NCBI GenBank assembly: GCA_963821705.1
Contig: CAWGEV010000006.1
Span: 248,001 to 312,000, forward strand
Reading direction: 5' to 3'
Origin: DASUPK01 sp963821705
GTDB taxonomy: Bacteria > Actinomycetota > Thermoleophilia > Solirubrobacterales > 70-9
Length of the DNA: 64,000 nt
Below the pieces are notes generated by a model. The model was not told the origin of the DNA, made no database searches, and saw nothing but the letters and a program-made list of their open reading frames with translations. The position numbers and the translations under genes were made by a program. Every line of letters starts with the position of its first letter. Within the stretch, counting starts at the first letter, position 1. Below, piece by piece: positions 1 to 8,399 of this stretch.

Positions 1-396
1 GCGCTCGCCGGCCCCGGGCCTGCGAGCGCCGCCAAGAAGTGCAGGAAGGGCCACGCCGCGAGCAGGTGCCGGCGCCGGCGCCCCGCGCTCTCGATCTCCC
101 CGCTCGGTCAGGACTTCGGGACCATCGGCTCCGTCGACAGCTCCCCGGTCGACTTCACCGTCACCAACGTCGGTCGCCGGAAGAGTGGGACCCCTTTCCC
201 GTCGCTGAGCGGCTCCGGCGCCCGCTACTTCCGGATCAACGGCACGAGCTGCGCGGCCCCGCTGTCGGCGCGAGCGAGTTGCACGGTGACCGTCCAGTCC
301 GTCGGCAACGACGGCGCGACGGGGATCGGCGAGCTGGACGTCCTCGCTTCCCCCGGCGGCAGGGCCTCCGCCCCGCTGATCGTGAACCTCTTCTAG
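1..396 (+). CDS. Secreted anchor-D-like domain protein, 3' part only
   Basis: The frame is open from the first base of the window and ends at TAG 394-396, so the start lies outside. The visible 131 residues begin with the end of a probable signal peptide (Ala/Gly/Pro-rich). A basic segment follows, with AAKKCRKG and then SRCRRRR, and after it a beta-rich domain with an LGQDFGTIG strand, an FTVTNVG strand and two later cysteines (NGTSC, ASCTV). This is the order seen in choice-of-anchor D (ASH/HYDIN-like) repeats. The next gene (453-953) is a clear paralogue with the same order, so the pair probably arose by tandem duplication. Its role is unknown; surface or wall association is inference. Confidence 0.7.
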   Translation, partial: ALAGPGPASAAKKCRKGHAASRCRRRRPALSISPLGQDFGTIGSVDSSPVDFTVTNVGRRKSGTPFPSLSGSGARYFRINGTSCAAPLSARASCTVTVQSVGNDGATGIGELDVLASPGGRASAPLIVNLF

Positions 397-452
397 AGGC
401 CTACGCCGGTTCCAATCCCATCCGCGGTGCGCCACGTATCAAGGGGCATCGC

Positions 453-953
453 ATGGATACCAGGGGGAATCACATCCGGACGATTGCGGCAGCGCTGGCA
501 GTGTGCCTCACCGCCGGCGCGACCGCATTCTCGGCTCAGGCCGCCCCGCGGCACCCAGTCGCGGCAACGGCCAAGAAGTGCAAGCGGAAGCACCACGGCA
601 AGAGGCGGCCCTGCAGGCGACGGCCGTCACCGGCGAGCATCTCGATCTCCCCGTCCAGCCAGGACTTCGGCCTCGTCCCGGTGAACGGCAAGACCACGCG
701 CATCTTCACGGTCACCAACACCGGAGGCTCGCCCAGCGGAGTTCCGGTGCCGGCGGTCAGCGGTCCGAACGCCGACGCCTTCTCGGTCGGGCCGAGCGTG
801 TGTACGAGGCCCCTCACCCCGAAAGGGACCTGCCAGTTCGCGGTCCATCTCTCCTTCGTCCTTCCGACCGGGATCAGGTCGGGAACGCTGGATGTCACCG
901 CCGTCCCCGGCGGGACGGTGTCGGTGCCGATGACCGGCGACATCGAGCTCTAA
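453..953 (+). CDS. Secreted anchor-D-like domain protein with basic two-Cys segment
   Basis: This protein has 166 residues. The ATG at 453 is chosen because it gives a proper Sec signal peptide (RTIAAALAVCLTAGATAFSAQAA). Immediately after the predicted cleavage site comes a Lys/Arg/His-rich stretch bounded by two cysteines (KKCKRKHHGKRRPCRRR). One choice-of-anchor D-type beta domain follows, with SQDFGLVPV, FTVTNTGG and a Cys pair at SVCTRPL and GTCQFAV. It closely resembles the truncated gene just upstream, with 56 bp between them. No enzyme motif is present, so an extracellular binding or structural role is inferred. Confidence 0.72.
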   Translation: MDTRGNHIRTIAAALAVCLTAGATAFSAQAAPRHPVAATAKKCKRKHHGKRRPCRRRPSPASISISPSSQDFGLVPVNGKTTRIFTVTNTGGSPSGVPVPAVSGPNADAFSVGPSVCTRPLTPKGTCQFAVHLSFVLPTGIRSGTLDVTAVPGGTVSVPMTGDIEL

Positions 954-1003
954 CCGACCTCGCGGGAACCTCGCAGGCCCGAAATGGCTAGGGTGCCCGG
1001 CCG

Positions 1004-1771
1004 ATGAAGATCGAGGGGGCAAGCGCGCTGGTCGCCGGCGGGGCATCGGGCCTCGGCGCCGCGACGGCACGCGCGCTCCACGAGCGCGGCGCCTCGGTGG
1101 TGATCGCGGACATGAACACCGAGAAGGGCGAGGCGCTCGCCTCCGAGCTGGGCGAGAGCGCCGCCTTCGTCGAGGTGAACGTGATGGAGCCGGAGCCGGT
1201 GCAGGCCGCGGTCGAGGCCGCCGCCGACGCCCCCGGTGGCCTGCGCATCTCCGTCTGCTGCGCCGGGATCGGCTGGGCTCAGCGCACGGCCTCGAAGCAG
1301 GGACCCCACGATCTGGAGATCTTCCACAACGTGATCAAGGTGAACCTGGTCGGGACCTTCAACGTGCTGCGGCTGGCCTGCGCGGCGATGTCGGATAACG
1401 AGGCCGACGAGGAGGGCGAGCGCGGCGTCTGCATCAACACCGCGTCGATCGCGGCCTGGGACGGCCAGATCGGCCAGGTCGCCTACTCGGCTTCGAAGGG
1501 CGGCGTCGTCGGCCTCACCCTGCCGGCGGCTCGCGACATGGCGGGGCGGGGCATCCGCGTGAACACGATCGCCCCGGGCCTGTTCGACACGCCGCTGCTC
1601 GCCGCCCTCCCGGAGGAGCAGCGCCAGGCGCTCGGCGCGGGGATCCCCTTCCCCTCGCGGCTCGGCCGGCCCGAGGAATACGGCCAGCTCGCCTGCCACA
1701 TCGTGGAGAACACGATGCTCAACGGAGAGGCCATCCGGCTGGATGGCGCCCTCCGGATGCCGCCGAAGTAG
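1004..1771 (+). CDS. Short-chain dehydrogenase, 3-hydroxyacyl-CoA dehydrogenase type 2-like
   Basis: This is a 255-residue classical SDR. The cofactor loop GGASGLG is at residues 12-18, and Asp36 at the end of the second strand favours NAD(H) over NADP(H). The CCAGIG motif, a catalytic Ser in INTASIAAW, and Tyr161/Lys165 in YSASK complete the active site. Length and the DGQIGQVAYSASKGG and APGLFDTPLL blocks match the HSD10/type II 3-hydroxyacyl-CoA dehydrogenase group, which oxidises 3-hydroxyacyl-CoA in beta-oxidation or branched-chain breakdown. It stands alone, 50 bp after the anchor-D gene. Exact substrate is inferred. Confidence 0.88.
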   Translation: MKIEGASALVAGGASGLGAATARALHERGASVVIADMNTEKGEALASELGESAAFVEVNVMEPEPVQAAVEAAADAPGGLRISVCCAGIGWAQRTASKQGPHDLEIFHNVIKVNLVGTFNVLRLACAAMSDNEADEEGERGVCINTASIAAWDGQIGQVAYSASKGGVVGLTLPAARDMAGRGIRVNTIAPGLFDTPLLAALPEEQRQALGAGIPFPSRLGRPEEYGQLACHIVENTMLNGEAIRLDGALRMPPK

Positions 1772-1842
1772 CGCGCCCCGGGACGACCACCGGCACCGAA
1801 GGGGGCGAAGTCGGCCCGCCTGAATCTGGACCGCCGGTCGAG

Positions 1843-2856
1843 TCAGTCCGTGCCGTCGTACTCCGGGTCCGTGTAGACGCGCTTTCGCCAGGGCGGGCCG
1901 ATCGCGAAGGAATACGAGTCGCGGTGCGCGAGCGCCTCGATGGGGATCAGCTTCAGGCTGCCCCTCGGGGTGGTCCTGGCTCCCGGGCCGAAGAGGGCGG
2001 CGAGGCGGCCGGCGAGCATCTCCTGGCGGTGGCGCTCGAGCGGGCCCGCGAGAGGGCCGCGTCGACGCCGCTCCGAGAGGGCGAGCCGCAGGTTCGCCAG
2101 CAGCCCGGCCACCTCCCTCCCCAGCGCGGTCTCGCCCGCGTGCCCGGCGTGGCTGCCGCCGGAGACGTAGAGCGTCCCCCGCGACGGCGTCCAGCCGCGC
2201 ACGGCCCGGGCCCCGAGGGACTCCATCAGGTCTTTGACCTGCTGGGCGCCCGGGACCTTCCCGGCGGCATCGGAGGCCCAGTCGACGGCCGGGGCGTCGG
2301 GGCCGTTGTAGCCGTTGTGAGAGCTGGCCCGCGCGTCGACGCCGCCGTCCGGGTCGATCCGCACCTGATAGCCCTCCCAGTCGTCCCGGTGGTAGCCGGC
2401 GGCCCCGAGGATCGGCGTGGCGCGTGAGGTCGCCGAGTCGCCGTAGTAGGTCCAGTACTGGATGTAGACGCGTCCCGCCCGCTCGCCCGAGCAGTCGTAC
2501 CCGCGCGTCAGCGCACGGGCGGGATCGCGGCAGTCGATCACGTGGGTGAAAGCGGCGACGGGCCGGCCGGCGAGCGAGCGGCTCACCGCGCCCGTCTCGG
2601 GACCCTCCGAGCAGGCCGGGGAGCGACAGGTCCGGAAGTCCACCGGCAGAGCCCGCATCCCGCGCTCGTAGACGATCCGCGGCGCGTTGTCCCGGACCTC
2701 GGCAGCGAGATCTCCGTAGAGATCAGCGAGCTGCGGATCGCTGCGGCAGCCGTAGCTCAGCTTGACCGCGCAGATGATCCGCTCGCCGATCTCGTAGGCC
2801 AGGGCCATCCCCGGCAGCCGCAGCCCGATCAGCCAGGTGAGGGCACCGAGGGCCAT
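1843..2856 (-). CDS. Pilin-like-anchored protein with Vps62-like motifs, start unclear
   Basis: From ATG 2856 the protein is 337 residues, but the same frame stays open upstream and reads GQGTVEWIALIALVSMAL across about 2901-2840. That is the Gly/Glu(+5)/hydrophobic pattern of a class III (TadE/Flp pilin-type) signal. No ATG, GTG or TTG lies in this frame upstream, so the real start is hidden: either a rare codon or a one-base indel near 2905-2915. The body holds YIQYWTYYG, HRDDWEGYQVRID, an SSHNGY segment and SGGSHAG. This order recalls the HEGDWE/GSHA pattern of Vps62-like proteins. Extracellular anchoring is inferred; the activity is unknown. Confidence 0.65.
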   Translation of the reverse strand: MALGALTWLIGLRLPGMALAYEIGERIICAVKLSYGCRSDPQLADLYGDLAAEVRDNAPRIVYERGMRALPVDFRTCRSPACSEGPETGAVSRSLAGRPVAAFTHVIDCRDPARALTRGYDCSGERAGRVYIQYWTYYGDSATSRATPILGAAGYHRDDWEGYQVRIDPDGGVDARASSHNGYNGPDAPAVDWASDAAGKVPGAQQVKDLMESLGARAVRGWTPSRGTLYVSGGSHAGHAGETALGREVAGLLANLRLALSERRRRGPLAGPLERHRQEMLAGRLAALFGPGARTTPRGSLKLIPIEALAHRDSYSFAIGPPWRKRVYTDPEYDGTD

Positions 2857-3013
2857 CGAGACCAGTGCGATCAGCGCGATCCACTCGACGGTCCCCTGGC
2901 CCGATCTGCTTCGGCCACACGCGAGCGAACCTAGGCGGCCCGGTGTGGCGCGAGGCCGGCAAGAGTGCCGAGGGACGCCCGAATGCCGCCCAATGCAGTG
3001 GTAGGGTCGCGTC

Positions 3014-3250
3014 GTGAGCGACCAGCCGGCGAGGACCCGGGCGAGGAAGGGGAGGGGCGCGAGGTTCTACATCTCGGTCGGGGCGTTCGTCGTCGCGGCG
3101 ATCTTCATCCTCCAGAACTCCCAGGAAGTGAGGGTGAAGTTCTTCTTCTCCACCACCACGACCCCCCTGATCTTCGCGCTCCTGCTGGCCGCGGTGCTCG
3201 GCTTCATCATCGGCCTGGCCCTGCCGCGGTTCCGCCGCCGCGACCACTGA
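3014..3250 (+). CDS. LapA-like small membrane protein
   Basis: This protein has 78 residues and starts at GTG 3014. A basic N-terminus (ARTRARKGRGAR) precedes a first membrane segment (YISVGAFVVAAIFILQ), then the NSQEVRVKFFF strand and a second membrane segment (LIFALLLAAVLGFIIGLAL), ending RFRRRDH. This two-helix layout with the QNSQxVxVxFF motif is typical of the lipopolysaccharide assembly protein A (LapA/DUF1049) family, which is also common in actinobacteria that lack LPS. The role in this lineage is unknown. Confidence 0.75.
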   Translation: MSDQPARTRARKGRGARFYISVGAFVVAAIFILQNSQEVRVKFFFSTTTTPLIFALLLAAVLGFIIGLALPRFRRRDH

Positions 3251-3258
3251 GGGACGCG

Positions 3259-3648
3259 GTGGGCGAGGCCGCGGACGTCGTTCGCGCCGCTTACGCGCGG
3301 GCGAACGACAACGACCCGGACGGGTTGGTCGCCCTCTGCGACACGTCGATCGAGTTCCACGACGTTCCGGAGATCCCCGGCTCGACGACCTACCGGGGAC
3401 CCGACGGCGTCAGGGACTGGCTGCACACGGTCCACGAGATCTCGGACGACCTCCGCCTCCAGCCCTGGGAGATCGAGGAGCGGGGGAACGCGGTGCTGGT
3501 CGAGACCAGCGCGGAGATGCACGGGCGCGCCAGCGGCGCCGAGGTCGGGTGGCGCTTCTGGACGGTGTGGCGCGTCCACGACGGGCTGATCACCTACCAC
3601 CACGGGTACAGCCGCCGCGAGGACGCCGTGGAGGACTTCGAGAGCTAG
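3259..3648 (+). CDS. SnoaL-like (NTF2-fold) protein
   Basis: This protein has 129 residues. GTG 3259 is chosen, 8 bp after the LapA-like gene, so the two are probably cotranscribed. The helix ADVVRAAYARANDNDPDGLVALCDTSIEFHDVPE and later strands (WRFWTVWRVHDGLITYHHGY) are typical of the NTF2-like SnoaL fold, a small cone-shaped pocket used as an isomerase, cyclase or ligand-binding domain. The TYRGPDGVRDWL segment is the usual loop. Substrate cannot be told. Its stop abuts the convergent pntB stop with no gap. Confidence 0.7.
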   Translation: MGEAADVVRAAYARANDNDPDGLVALCDTSIEFHDVPEIPGSTTYRGPDGVRDWLHTVHEISDDLRLQPWEIEERGNAVLVETSAEMHGRASGAEVGWRFWTVWRVHDGLITYHHGYSRREDAVEDFES

Positions 3649-5067
3649 CTAGAGCTCCTCGACCTGCGCCGCGATGTCTGACGCGGCGCCCTTCGCGTCG
3701 CTGAACAGCATCGAGGTGTTGTCCCTGTAGAAGAGGTCGTTGTCGATGCCGGCGAAGCCCGGGCTGAGGCTGCGCTTGATCACGATCACCTCTCGCGCCT
3801 GGTCGACCTCGATGATGGGCATGCCCGCGATCGGAGAGTTGGGGTCGTCCTTGGCGGCCGGGTTGGTGACGTCGTTGGCGCCGATGACCACGGCGACGTC
3901 GGTCTGCGGCATTTCGGCGTTGGCCTCGTCCATCTCCTCGAGCTGCTCGTAAGGGACATCGGCCTCGGCGAGCAGGACGTTCATGTGGCCCGGCATGCGA
4001 CCGGCGACCGGATGGATCGCGTAGCTGACCCGCACCCCGCGCTTCTCGAGCTCATTGGCCAGCTCCTTGACCGCGTGCTGGGCCTGGGCCACGGCCATCC
4101 CGTAGCCGGGGACGAAGACGACCGAGTCCGCGTAGCCGAGCTTGATGGCGGCGTCCTCGGGGCCGATCGAGTGCACCGGCCGTTCCACCCTCTCCCCCGC
4201 CGCCGCCGTCGGCGCGCCGAACCCCGAGAAGAGCAGGTTGCCGATCGAGCGGTTCATCGCCCGGCTCATCTCGATGGTGAGGATCGTTCCGGAGGAGCCG
4301 ACCAGGGTGCCCGCGACGATCAGGACCACGTTGTGGAGCGCAAAGCCCGCCGCGGCAGCTGCGAGGCCGGTGAAGGCGTTGAGCAGCGAGATCACCACCG
4401 GCATGTCGGCGCCGCCGATCGGCAGGACGAAGAGAACCCCGAGCAGGGACGCGCCGATCAGCACGCCGATGTAGAGGCCCTCCGACGGGTTGCTGTTGTG
4501 GTCGATGCCGAGGACGATGCAGGCGGCCAGGATGGCCGCGAGCAGGAGGCCGTTGAAGATGTGCTGGAACGGAAGCTGGATCGGCCGGCTGGGCAGAACC
4601 TCCTGCAGCTTCCCGAAGGCGACGATCGAGCCCCAGAAGGAGACCGAGCCGACGACCGTTGAGAACAGGATCGGCACGAAGATCTCGAGCGGGATGACGG
4701 GCGCCCCGGAGATGTGCCGGAACTCCGACCAGGAGATCAGAGCCGCGGCGCCGCCGCCCACGCCGTTGTAGAGCGCGACCATCTGCGGCATCGCGGTCAT
4801 CTGCACCCTGAGGGAGGCGACGACGCCGACCGCGGTCCCGATCGCGATGCCGAGCACGATCAGCCCCCAGTTGCCGATCACGTCCAGCGAGAGCGTGATC
4901 GCGATCGCGATCACCATGCCGGCCGCGGCGATCATGTTGCCCCGGCGGGCGGTGCGCGGATGCGTCCCCTGGCGGATCCCGAGGATGAACAGCGAGAAGG
5001 CGACGATGTAGCAGGCGGTGACGAAGTCGCTCGACTCCGACAGCGCCAGCGGCGGGGCGGAGATCAC
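3649..5067 (-). CDS. pntB: NAD(P) transhydrogenase subunit beta
   Basis: This 472-residue subunit carries the last membrane helices and the NADP(H)-binding domain III of the proton-pumping transhydrogenase (NADH + NADP+ to NAD+ + NADPH driven by proton entry). Residues 1-270 contain about nine hydrophobic segments, including the conserved ALYNGVGGGAAALIS. The C-terminal third has VVFVPGYGMAVAQAQHAV, RVSYAIHPVAGRMPGHMNVLLAEADVPY and VVIGANDVTNPAAKDDPNSPIAGMP, the NADP site. Its start overlaps the pntA2 stop by 4 bp, so translation is coupled. It is the last gene of a three-gene operon. Confidence 0.96.
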   Translation of the reverse strand: MISAPPLALSESSDFVTACYIVAFSLFILGIRQGTHPRTARRGNMIAAAGMVIAIAITLSLDVIGNWGLIVLGIAIGTAVGVVASLRVQMTAMPQMVALYNGVGGGAAALISWSEFRHISGAPVIPLEIFVPILFSTVVGSVSFWGSIVAFGKLQEVLPSRPIQLPFQHIFNGLLLAAILAACIVLGIDHNSNPSEGLYIGVLIGASLLGVLFVLPIGGADMPVVISLLNAFTGLAAAAAGFALHNVVLIVAGTLVGSSGTILTIEMSRAMNRSIGNLLFSGFGAPTAAAGERVERPVHSIGPEDAAIKLGYADSVVFVPGYGMAVAQAQHAVKELANELEKRGVRVSYAIHPVAGRMPGHMNVLLAEADVPYEQLEEMDEANAEMPQTDVAVVIGANDVTNPAAKDDPNSPIAGMPIIEVDQAREVIVIKRSLSPGFAGIDNDLFYRDNTSMLFSDAKGAASDIAAQVEEL

Positions 5068-5468
5068 GCCGCGCCACCCCCGGCCTCGCCGTCACCCTCA
5101 GCCGCCCCCGGGTCATGCGAGGGCGCGCCGCCAGGCGCGACCCGTGACGTGCCGGAGGAGGCAGCGTCTGATGCTGGTTCCTTGGGCTTGCGGTCGCGGC
5201 CCCGGAACATGCCGAGCATCCGGTCCGTGACCAGAAAGCCGCCGACGATGTTGATCGTCCCGAAGGCGATCGCGATGACGCCGATGATCTTCTCCAGCGG
5301 GTCGTTGGCGTACCCGATGACGATCAGCCCGCCGAGCATGACGATGCCGTGGATCGCGTTCGTCTGGGACATCAGCGGCGTGTGCAGGGTCGTCGGGACC
5401 TTGGAGATGACCTCGAAGCCGACGAACGCCGCCAGGACGAAGATGGTGATCTCGGTCATCAAGCTCAT
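5064..5468 (-). CDS. pntA2: NAD(P) transhydrogenase subunit alpha part 2 (membrane)
   Basis: This 134-residue membrane part of the split alpha subunit contributes domain II helices to the proton channel. The conserved block EVISKVPTTLHTPLMSQTNAIHGIVMLGG is present, followed by helices at VIGYANDPLEKIIGVIAIAFGTINIVGGF. The cytoplasmic tail after VTDRMLGMF is unusually long and Gly/Ala/Pro-rich. It overlaps pntA1 and pntB by 4 bp on each side. The split into A1 and A2 is the usual arrangement in many bacteria, in contrast to the fused E. coli PntA. Confidence 0.94.
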   Translation of the reverse strand: MSLMTEITIFVLAAFVGFEVISKVPTTLHTPLMSQTNAIHGIVMLGGLIVIGYANDPLEKIIGVIAIAFGTINIVGGFLVTDRMLGMFRGRDRKPKEPASDAASSGTSRVAPGGAPSHDPGAAEGDGEAGGGAA

Positions 5469-6583
5469 GACGCTGCCTCCTTGGCTCTCTCGTTGACGAT
5501 CTCGCCGTCCTTGGTGAGCAGGGAGCCGGCGATGATCTCGTCCTCTGTGTCGACTTTCAGGTTCCCCTCCTCGTCGACCATCAGCTCGACCAGGTTCTGC
5601 AGGTTCTTGGCGTAGAGCGCCGAGGCGTTGCCGGCCATCTGGCTCGGCAGGTTCGCCGGGCCGATGATCTTGACGCCGTCGACCTCGACGGTCTCCCCGG
5701 GCTTGGAGCCCTCGACGTTGCCGCCGGTCTCGGCGGCCAGGTCGACCAGCACCGACCCCGGGGCCATGTTCTTGACGGCCTCCGCGGTGATCAGGCGCGG
5801 CGCCGGGCGACCGGGGATCTGCGCGGTGGTGATGATCACGTCCTGGCGCTTGGCCGCCTCGCCGAGCTCCTGCCGGAGCCTCTCGTTCTCCTCGTCGGTC
5901 AGCGGTCGGGCGTAGCCGCCCTCGCCCTCAGCGTCCTTGACCGCCTCCACCTCGAGGAAGCGGCCGCCGAGGGACTGGACCTGCTCCTTGACCACCGAGC
6001 GGACGTCGAAGCCGGTGACGACGCCGCCGAGCCGCTTGGCCGTCGCGATCGCCTGCAGGCCCGCAACGCCGGCGCCGAGGACGAGGACCTTCGCGGGCGG
6101 GATGGTCCCGGCCGCCGTGGTCATCATCGGGAAGAGCTTTCCGGACTCGCGCGCCGCGATCAGCACCGACATGTAGCCGCCGAGGTTCGCCTGTGAGGAG
6201 AGCGCGTCCATCGACTGGGCGCGCGTGATCCGTGGGATCGCCTCCACTGCGAGGCTCGTCACGCCCTTCTCCGCCAGTGACTTGGCGAGGGCGGGGTTGG
6301 TCAGCGGCTCCAGGAACCCGATCAGGATCTGGCCCTGCCGGAGCCGGCCGACCTCCTCGTCGGTGGGCGGGGTGACCTTGAGGACGACATCGGCGTCCCA
6401 GACGCCCTCGCCCACCTTGGCGCCCGCGTCCGTGTACGCGGAGTCGGGATGCGAGGCGCCCTCCCCGGCGCCGGGCTCGACCGCCACCTCGATCTCCTTG
6501 GCCGTGAGCGCCTTGACCACGTCGGGCACGAGCGCCACGCGGCGCTCCCCCTCTGCGGTCTCCTTTGGAACTCCGATCTTCAT
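5465..6583 (-). CDS. pntA1: NAD(P) transhydrogenase subunit alpha part 1 (NAD-binding)
   Basis: This 372-residue soluble NAD(H)-binding domain I is homologous to alanine dehydrogenase. MKIGVPKETAEGERRVALVPD begins the N-terminal half. The dinucleotide fold is at VLVLGAGVAGLQAIATAKRLGGVVTGFDVR, and the conserved DVIITTAQIPGRPAPRLI and VDLAAETGGN blocks follow. It is the first gene of the operon (A1-A2-B, all overlapping by 4 bp). The next gene upstream, also on the minus strand, ends 42 bp before this start. Confidence 0.96.
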   Translation of the reverse strand: MKIGVPKETAEGERRVALVPDVVKALTAKEIEVAVEPGAGEGASHPDSAYTDAGAKVGEGVWDADVVLKVTPPTDEEVGRLRQGQILIGFLEPLTNPALAKSLAEKGVTSLAVEAIPRITRAQSMDALSSQANLGGYMSVLIAARESGKLFPMMTTAAGTIPPAKVLVLGAGVAGLQAIATAKRLGGVVTGFDVRSVVKEQVQSLGGRFLEVEAVKDAEGEGGYARPLTDEENERLRQELGEAAKRQDVIITTAQIPGRPAPRLITAEAVKNMAPGSVLVDLAAETGGNVEGSKPGETVEVDGVKIIGPANLPSQMAGNASALYAKNLQNLVELMVDEEGNLKVDTEDEIIAGSLLTKDGEIVNERAKEAAS

Positions 6584-6625
6584 CTGGACGATCCGTCCCC
6601 CTGCGCGGGGATTGGAGGCGGCAAT

Positions 6626-7081
6626 CTATTCGGTTTCGCCTTCCGACCACTCCGGTAGCTGCGCCGCCGCCATAGCATCCGTTTCGCTCGGGAAAAGCTG
6701 CAGCCGCGTGATCTTTCCGTCCCGCACGCGGTAGAGATAGGCGTTCTCACCACTCACCTCGGCGCCGCTACTTCGGCCCGTGCCGCCGTGCTTGGCGAAC
6801 AGGTAGACGAGCCCGTCGCCCAGGTCTCGGGCGTCGGTGATCTCGAAGGCGTAGTCCGGGCCGAACGTCCGGAACCAATCGCCGAACCATTCCCCCACCG
6901 CCTGTTTGCCCTCGAACGTGCCCGAGTTCAGGAAGCCGTCCTGGATGACCAGCACGACGTCCTCGTCGTAGCGGCTCATCGCCCGAGCGAAGTCGCGCTC
7001 GTTCACGGCGGCGAACTGGTCTCGAACGACCTCGACGGCGTCCTGGGGCACGTCCCTGAGGTTAGGCGGGGGCGCCGGCAC
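6626..7081 (-). CDS. SnoaL-like (NTF2-fold) protein
   Basis: This protein has 151 residues. DAVEVVRDQFAAVNERDFARAMSRYDEDVVLVIQ is the typical first helix and strand of the SnoaL-like family. It is followed by GTFEGKQAVGEWFGDWFRTFG and by the paired strands LVYLFAKHGG and NAYLYRVRDGKITRLQLF. The gene overlaps the upstream LLM oxidoreductase by 20 bp, which points to coupled translation. Such proteins beside F420 enzymes may act on the same small molecule, but that is inference. It is one of three SnoaL-like genes in the window (3259, 6626, 14601). Confidence 0.75.
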   Translation of the reverse strand: MPAPPPNLRDVPQDAVEVVRDQFAAVNERDFARAMSRYDEDVVLVIQDGFLNSGTFEGKQAVGEWFGDWFRTFGPDYAFEITDARDLGDGLVYLFAKHGGTGRSSGAEVSGENAYLYRVRDGKITRLQLFPSETDAMAAAQLPEWSEGETE

Positions 7082-8138
7082 CCACCATGCCGGCCAGCTT
7101 CTCGAGGCAGCGCACGTTCTCGTCGAAGTTCCCGTGCATCGGCGAGACGATCATCCTGTCGACGCCGGCATCGGCGAAGCGCTTCACGCGCTCGGCGACG
7201 TCGTCCTCGGTTCCGATCATGGCCGTCGCGTCCACCAGCTCGTCCGGGATCGCGGCGTAGGCCTCCTCGCGCTTGCCGTCGAGGTAGAGCGACTGCACCT
7301 CGTCGGCGACCTCGGCGAAGCCGAAGCGGCGGGTCAGGTCGGCGTAGAAGTTCGTCTTCTTCGACCCCATGCCGCCCAGGTAGAGCAGCAGGCCGGCCTT
7401 GACCAGGCCCCGGGCGGCATCGAGGTCGCCGTCGATGGCGACCTGGACCGACGGCGAGACCGCGAAGTCCTCGCGCGTCCGGCCGCCCTTGGCGAGGCCC
7501 GCCTCGATGTGCTCGCCCCAGGCGTCCTGCCACTTGTCGACCGAGAAGAAGATCGGGATCCAGCCGTCGGCGATCTCGGCCGCCAGCTCGACGGACTTGC
7601 GCCCGATCGCCCCGAGGTAGACGGGGATCTCGTTGCGAATCGGATGGATGTTGAGCTTCAGCGCCTTGCCCTGGCCGGTGACTCCCTCGCCATCGGTCAG
7701 CGGCAGCTTGAAGTGCTTGCCCTCATATTCGAGGCGGCCCTCGCGGGCGACGATCTGCTTGACGATCTCCACGTACTCCCGCGTGCGGCCCCAGGGCTTC
7801 TCATAGGGCACGCCGTACCAGCCCTCCGAGACCTGCGGCCCGGACGGCCCGAAGCCGAAGATGAAGCGACCGCCTGAGAGGGCGTCAACCGTGACCCCGG
7901 CCATCGCCGCGGCGGCCGGCTGCCGGGCGGGGACCTGCAGGATCGCGGCGCCGAGCTGGATGGTCTCGGTCTTGGCTGCCAGGTAGGCCAGCACGCTGAC
8001 CGCGTCCGAGCCGTAGGACTCGGCGGACCAGACGGAGTCGAAGCCCGCGCGCTCCGCCGCGAGCACCATCTCGGTCGCCTCTTCGCCCTGAGGGCCGATG
8101 CCCCAGTAGCCGAGGTTGAGTCCAAGCTTCAAACCCAT
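7062..8138 (-). CDS. LLM-class F420-dependent oxidoreductase
   Basis: This 358-residue TIM-barrel enzyme belongs to the luciferase-like/F420 group. Supporting blocks are GLNLGYWG, ERAGFDSVWSAESYGSDAVSVLAYLAAKT, LGAAILQVPARQPAAAAMAGVTVDALSGGRFIFGFGPSGPQVSEGWYG, the GAIGRKSVELAAEIADGWIP segment and a late GTEDDVAERVKRFADAGVDRMIV. The ILQVPARQPAAAAM block is typical of actinobacterial F420-dependent members. It transfers hydride between F420 and an unknown substrate. Its 3' end overlaps the SnoaL-like gene. Confidence 0.9.
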   Translation of the reverse strand: MGLKLGLNLGYWGIGPQGEEATEMVLAAERAGFDSVWSAESYGSDAVSVLAYLAAKTETIQLGAAILQVPARQPAAAAMAGVTVDALSGGRFIFGFGPSGPQVSEGWYGVPYEKPWGRTREYVEIVKQIVAREGRLEYEGKHFKLPLTDGEGVTGQGKALKLNIHPIRNEIPVYLGAIGRKSVELAAEIADGWIPIFFSVDKWQDAWGEHIEAGLAKGGRTREDFAVSPSVQVAIDGDLDAARGLVKAGLLLYLGGMGSKKTNFYADLTRRFGFAEVADEVQSLYLDGKREEAYAAIPDELVDATAMIGTEDDVAERVKRFADAGVDRMIVSPMHGNFDENVRCLEKLAGMVGAGAPA

Positions 8139-8211
8139 GTCCCGGGCACCCTAGTGATTCCTCACCTTTTCTGGGGTGAAGAGCGGGCATCGCGGAGCCG
8201 AAAAAGGAGGC

Positions 8212-8397
8212 ATGACGCACGAGCAGATGATCTACCGGGCCCAGCAGGCCGAGCTGCTGCTCGAGCGCTACCGGGAGCTCGAGCGCGAGCGGGAATCCGC
8301 CGGGCTCTACGAGGACGCCCTGGAGGCCCGCCGGCTGCGGCTGGAGCAGCAGGCGTCCGTCATCTACTGGCGCGGACGCGCCGCCGAAGCCGCCTAG
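8212..8397 (+). CDS. Small charged helical protein of unknown function
   Basis: This protein has 61 residues. ATG 8212 is chosen because AAAAAGGAGG, a near-perfect ribosome binding site, ends one base before it. An earlier in-frame start at 8176 lacks one. The sequence (YRAQQAELLLERYRELERERESAGLYEDALEARRLRLE) is a strongly amphipathic, probably coiled-coil helix rich in Glu and Arg. No family recognised. It ends 2 bp before the convergent secreted protein gene. Confidence 0.6.
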   Translation: MTHEQMIYRAQQAELLLERYRELERERESAGLYEDALEARRLRLEQQASVIYWRGRAAEAA

Positions 8398-8399
8398 GG

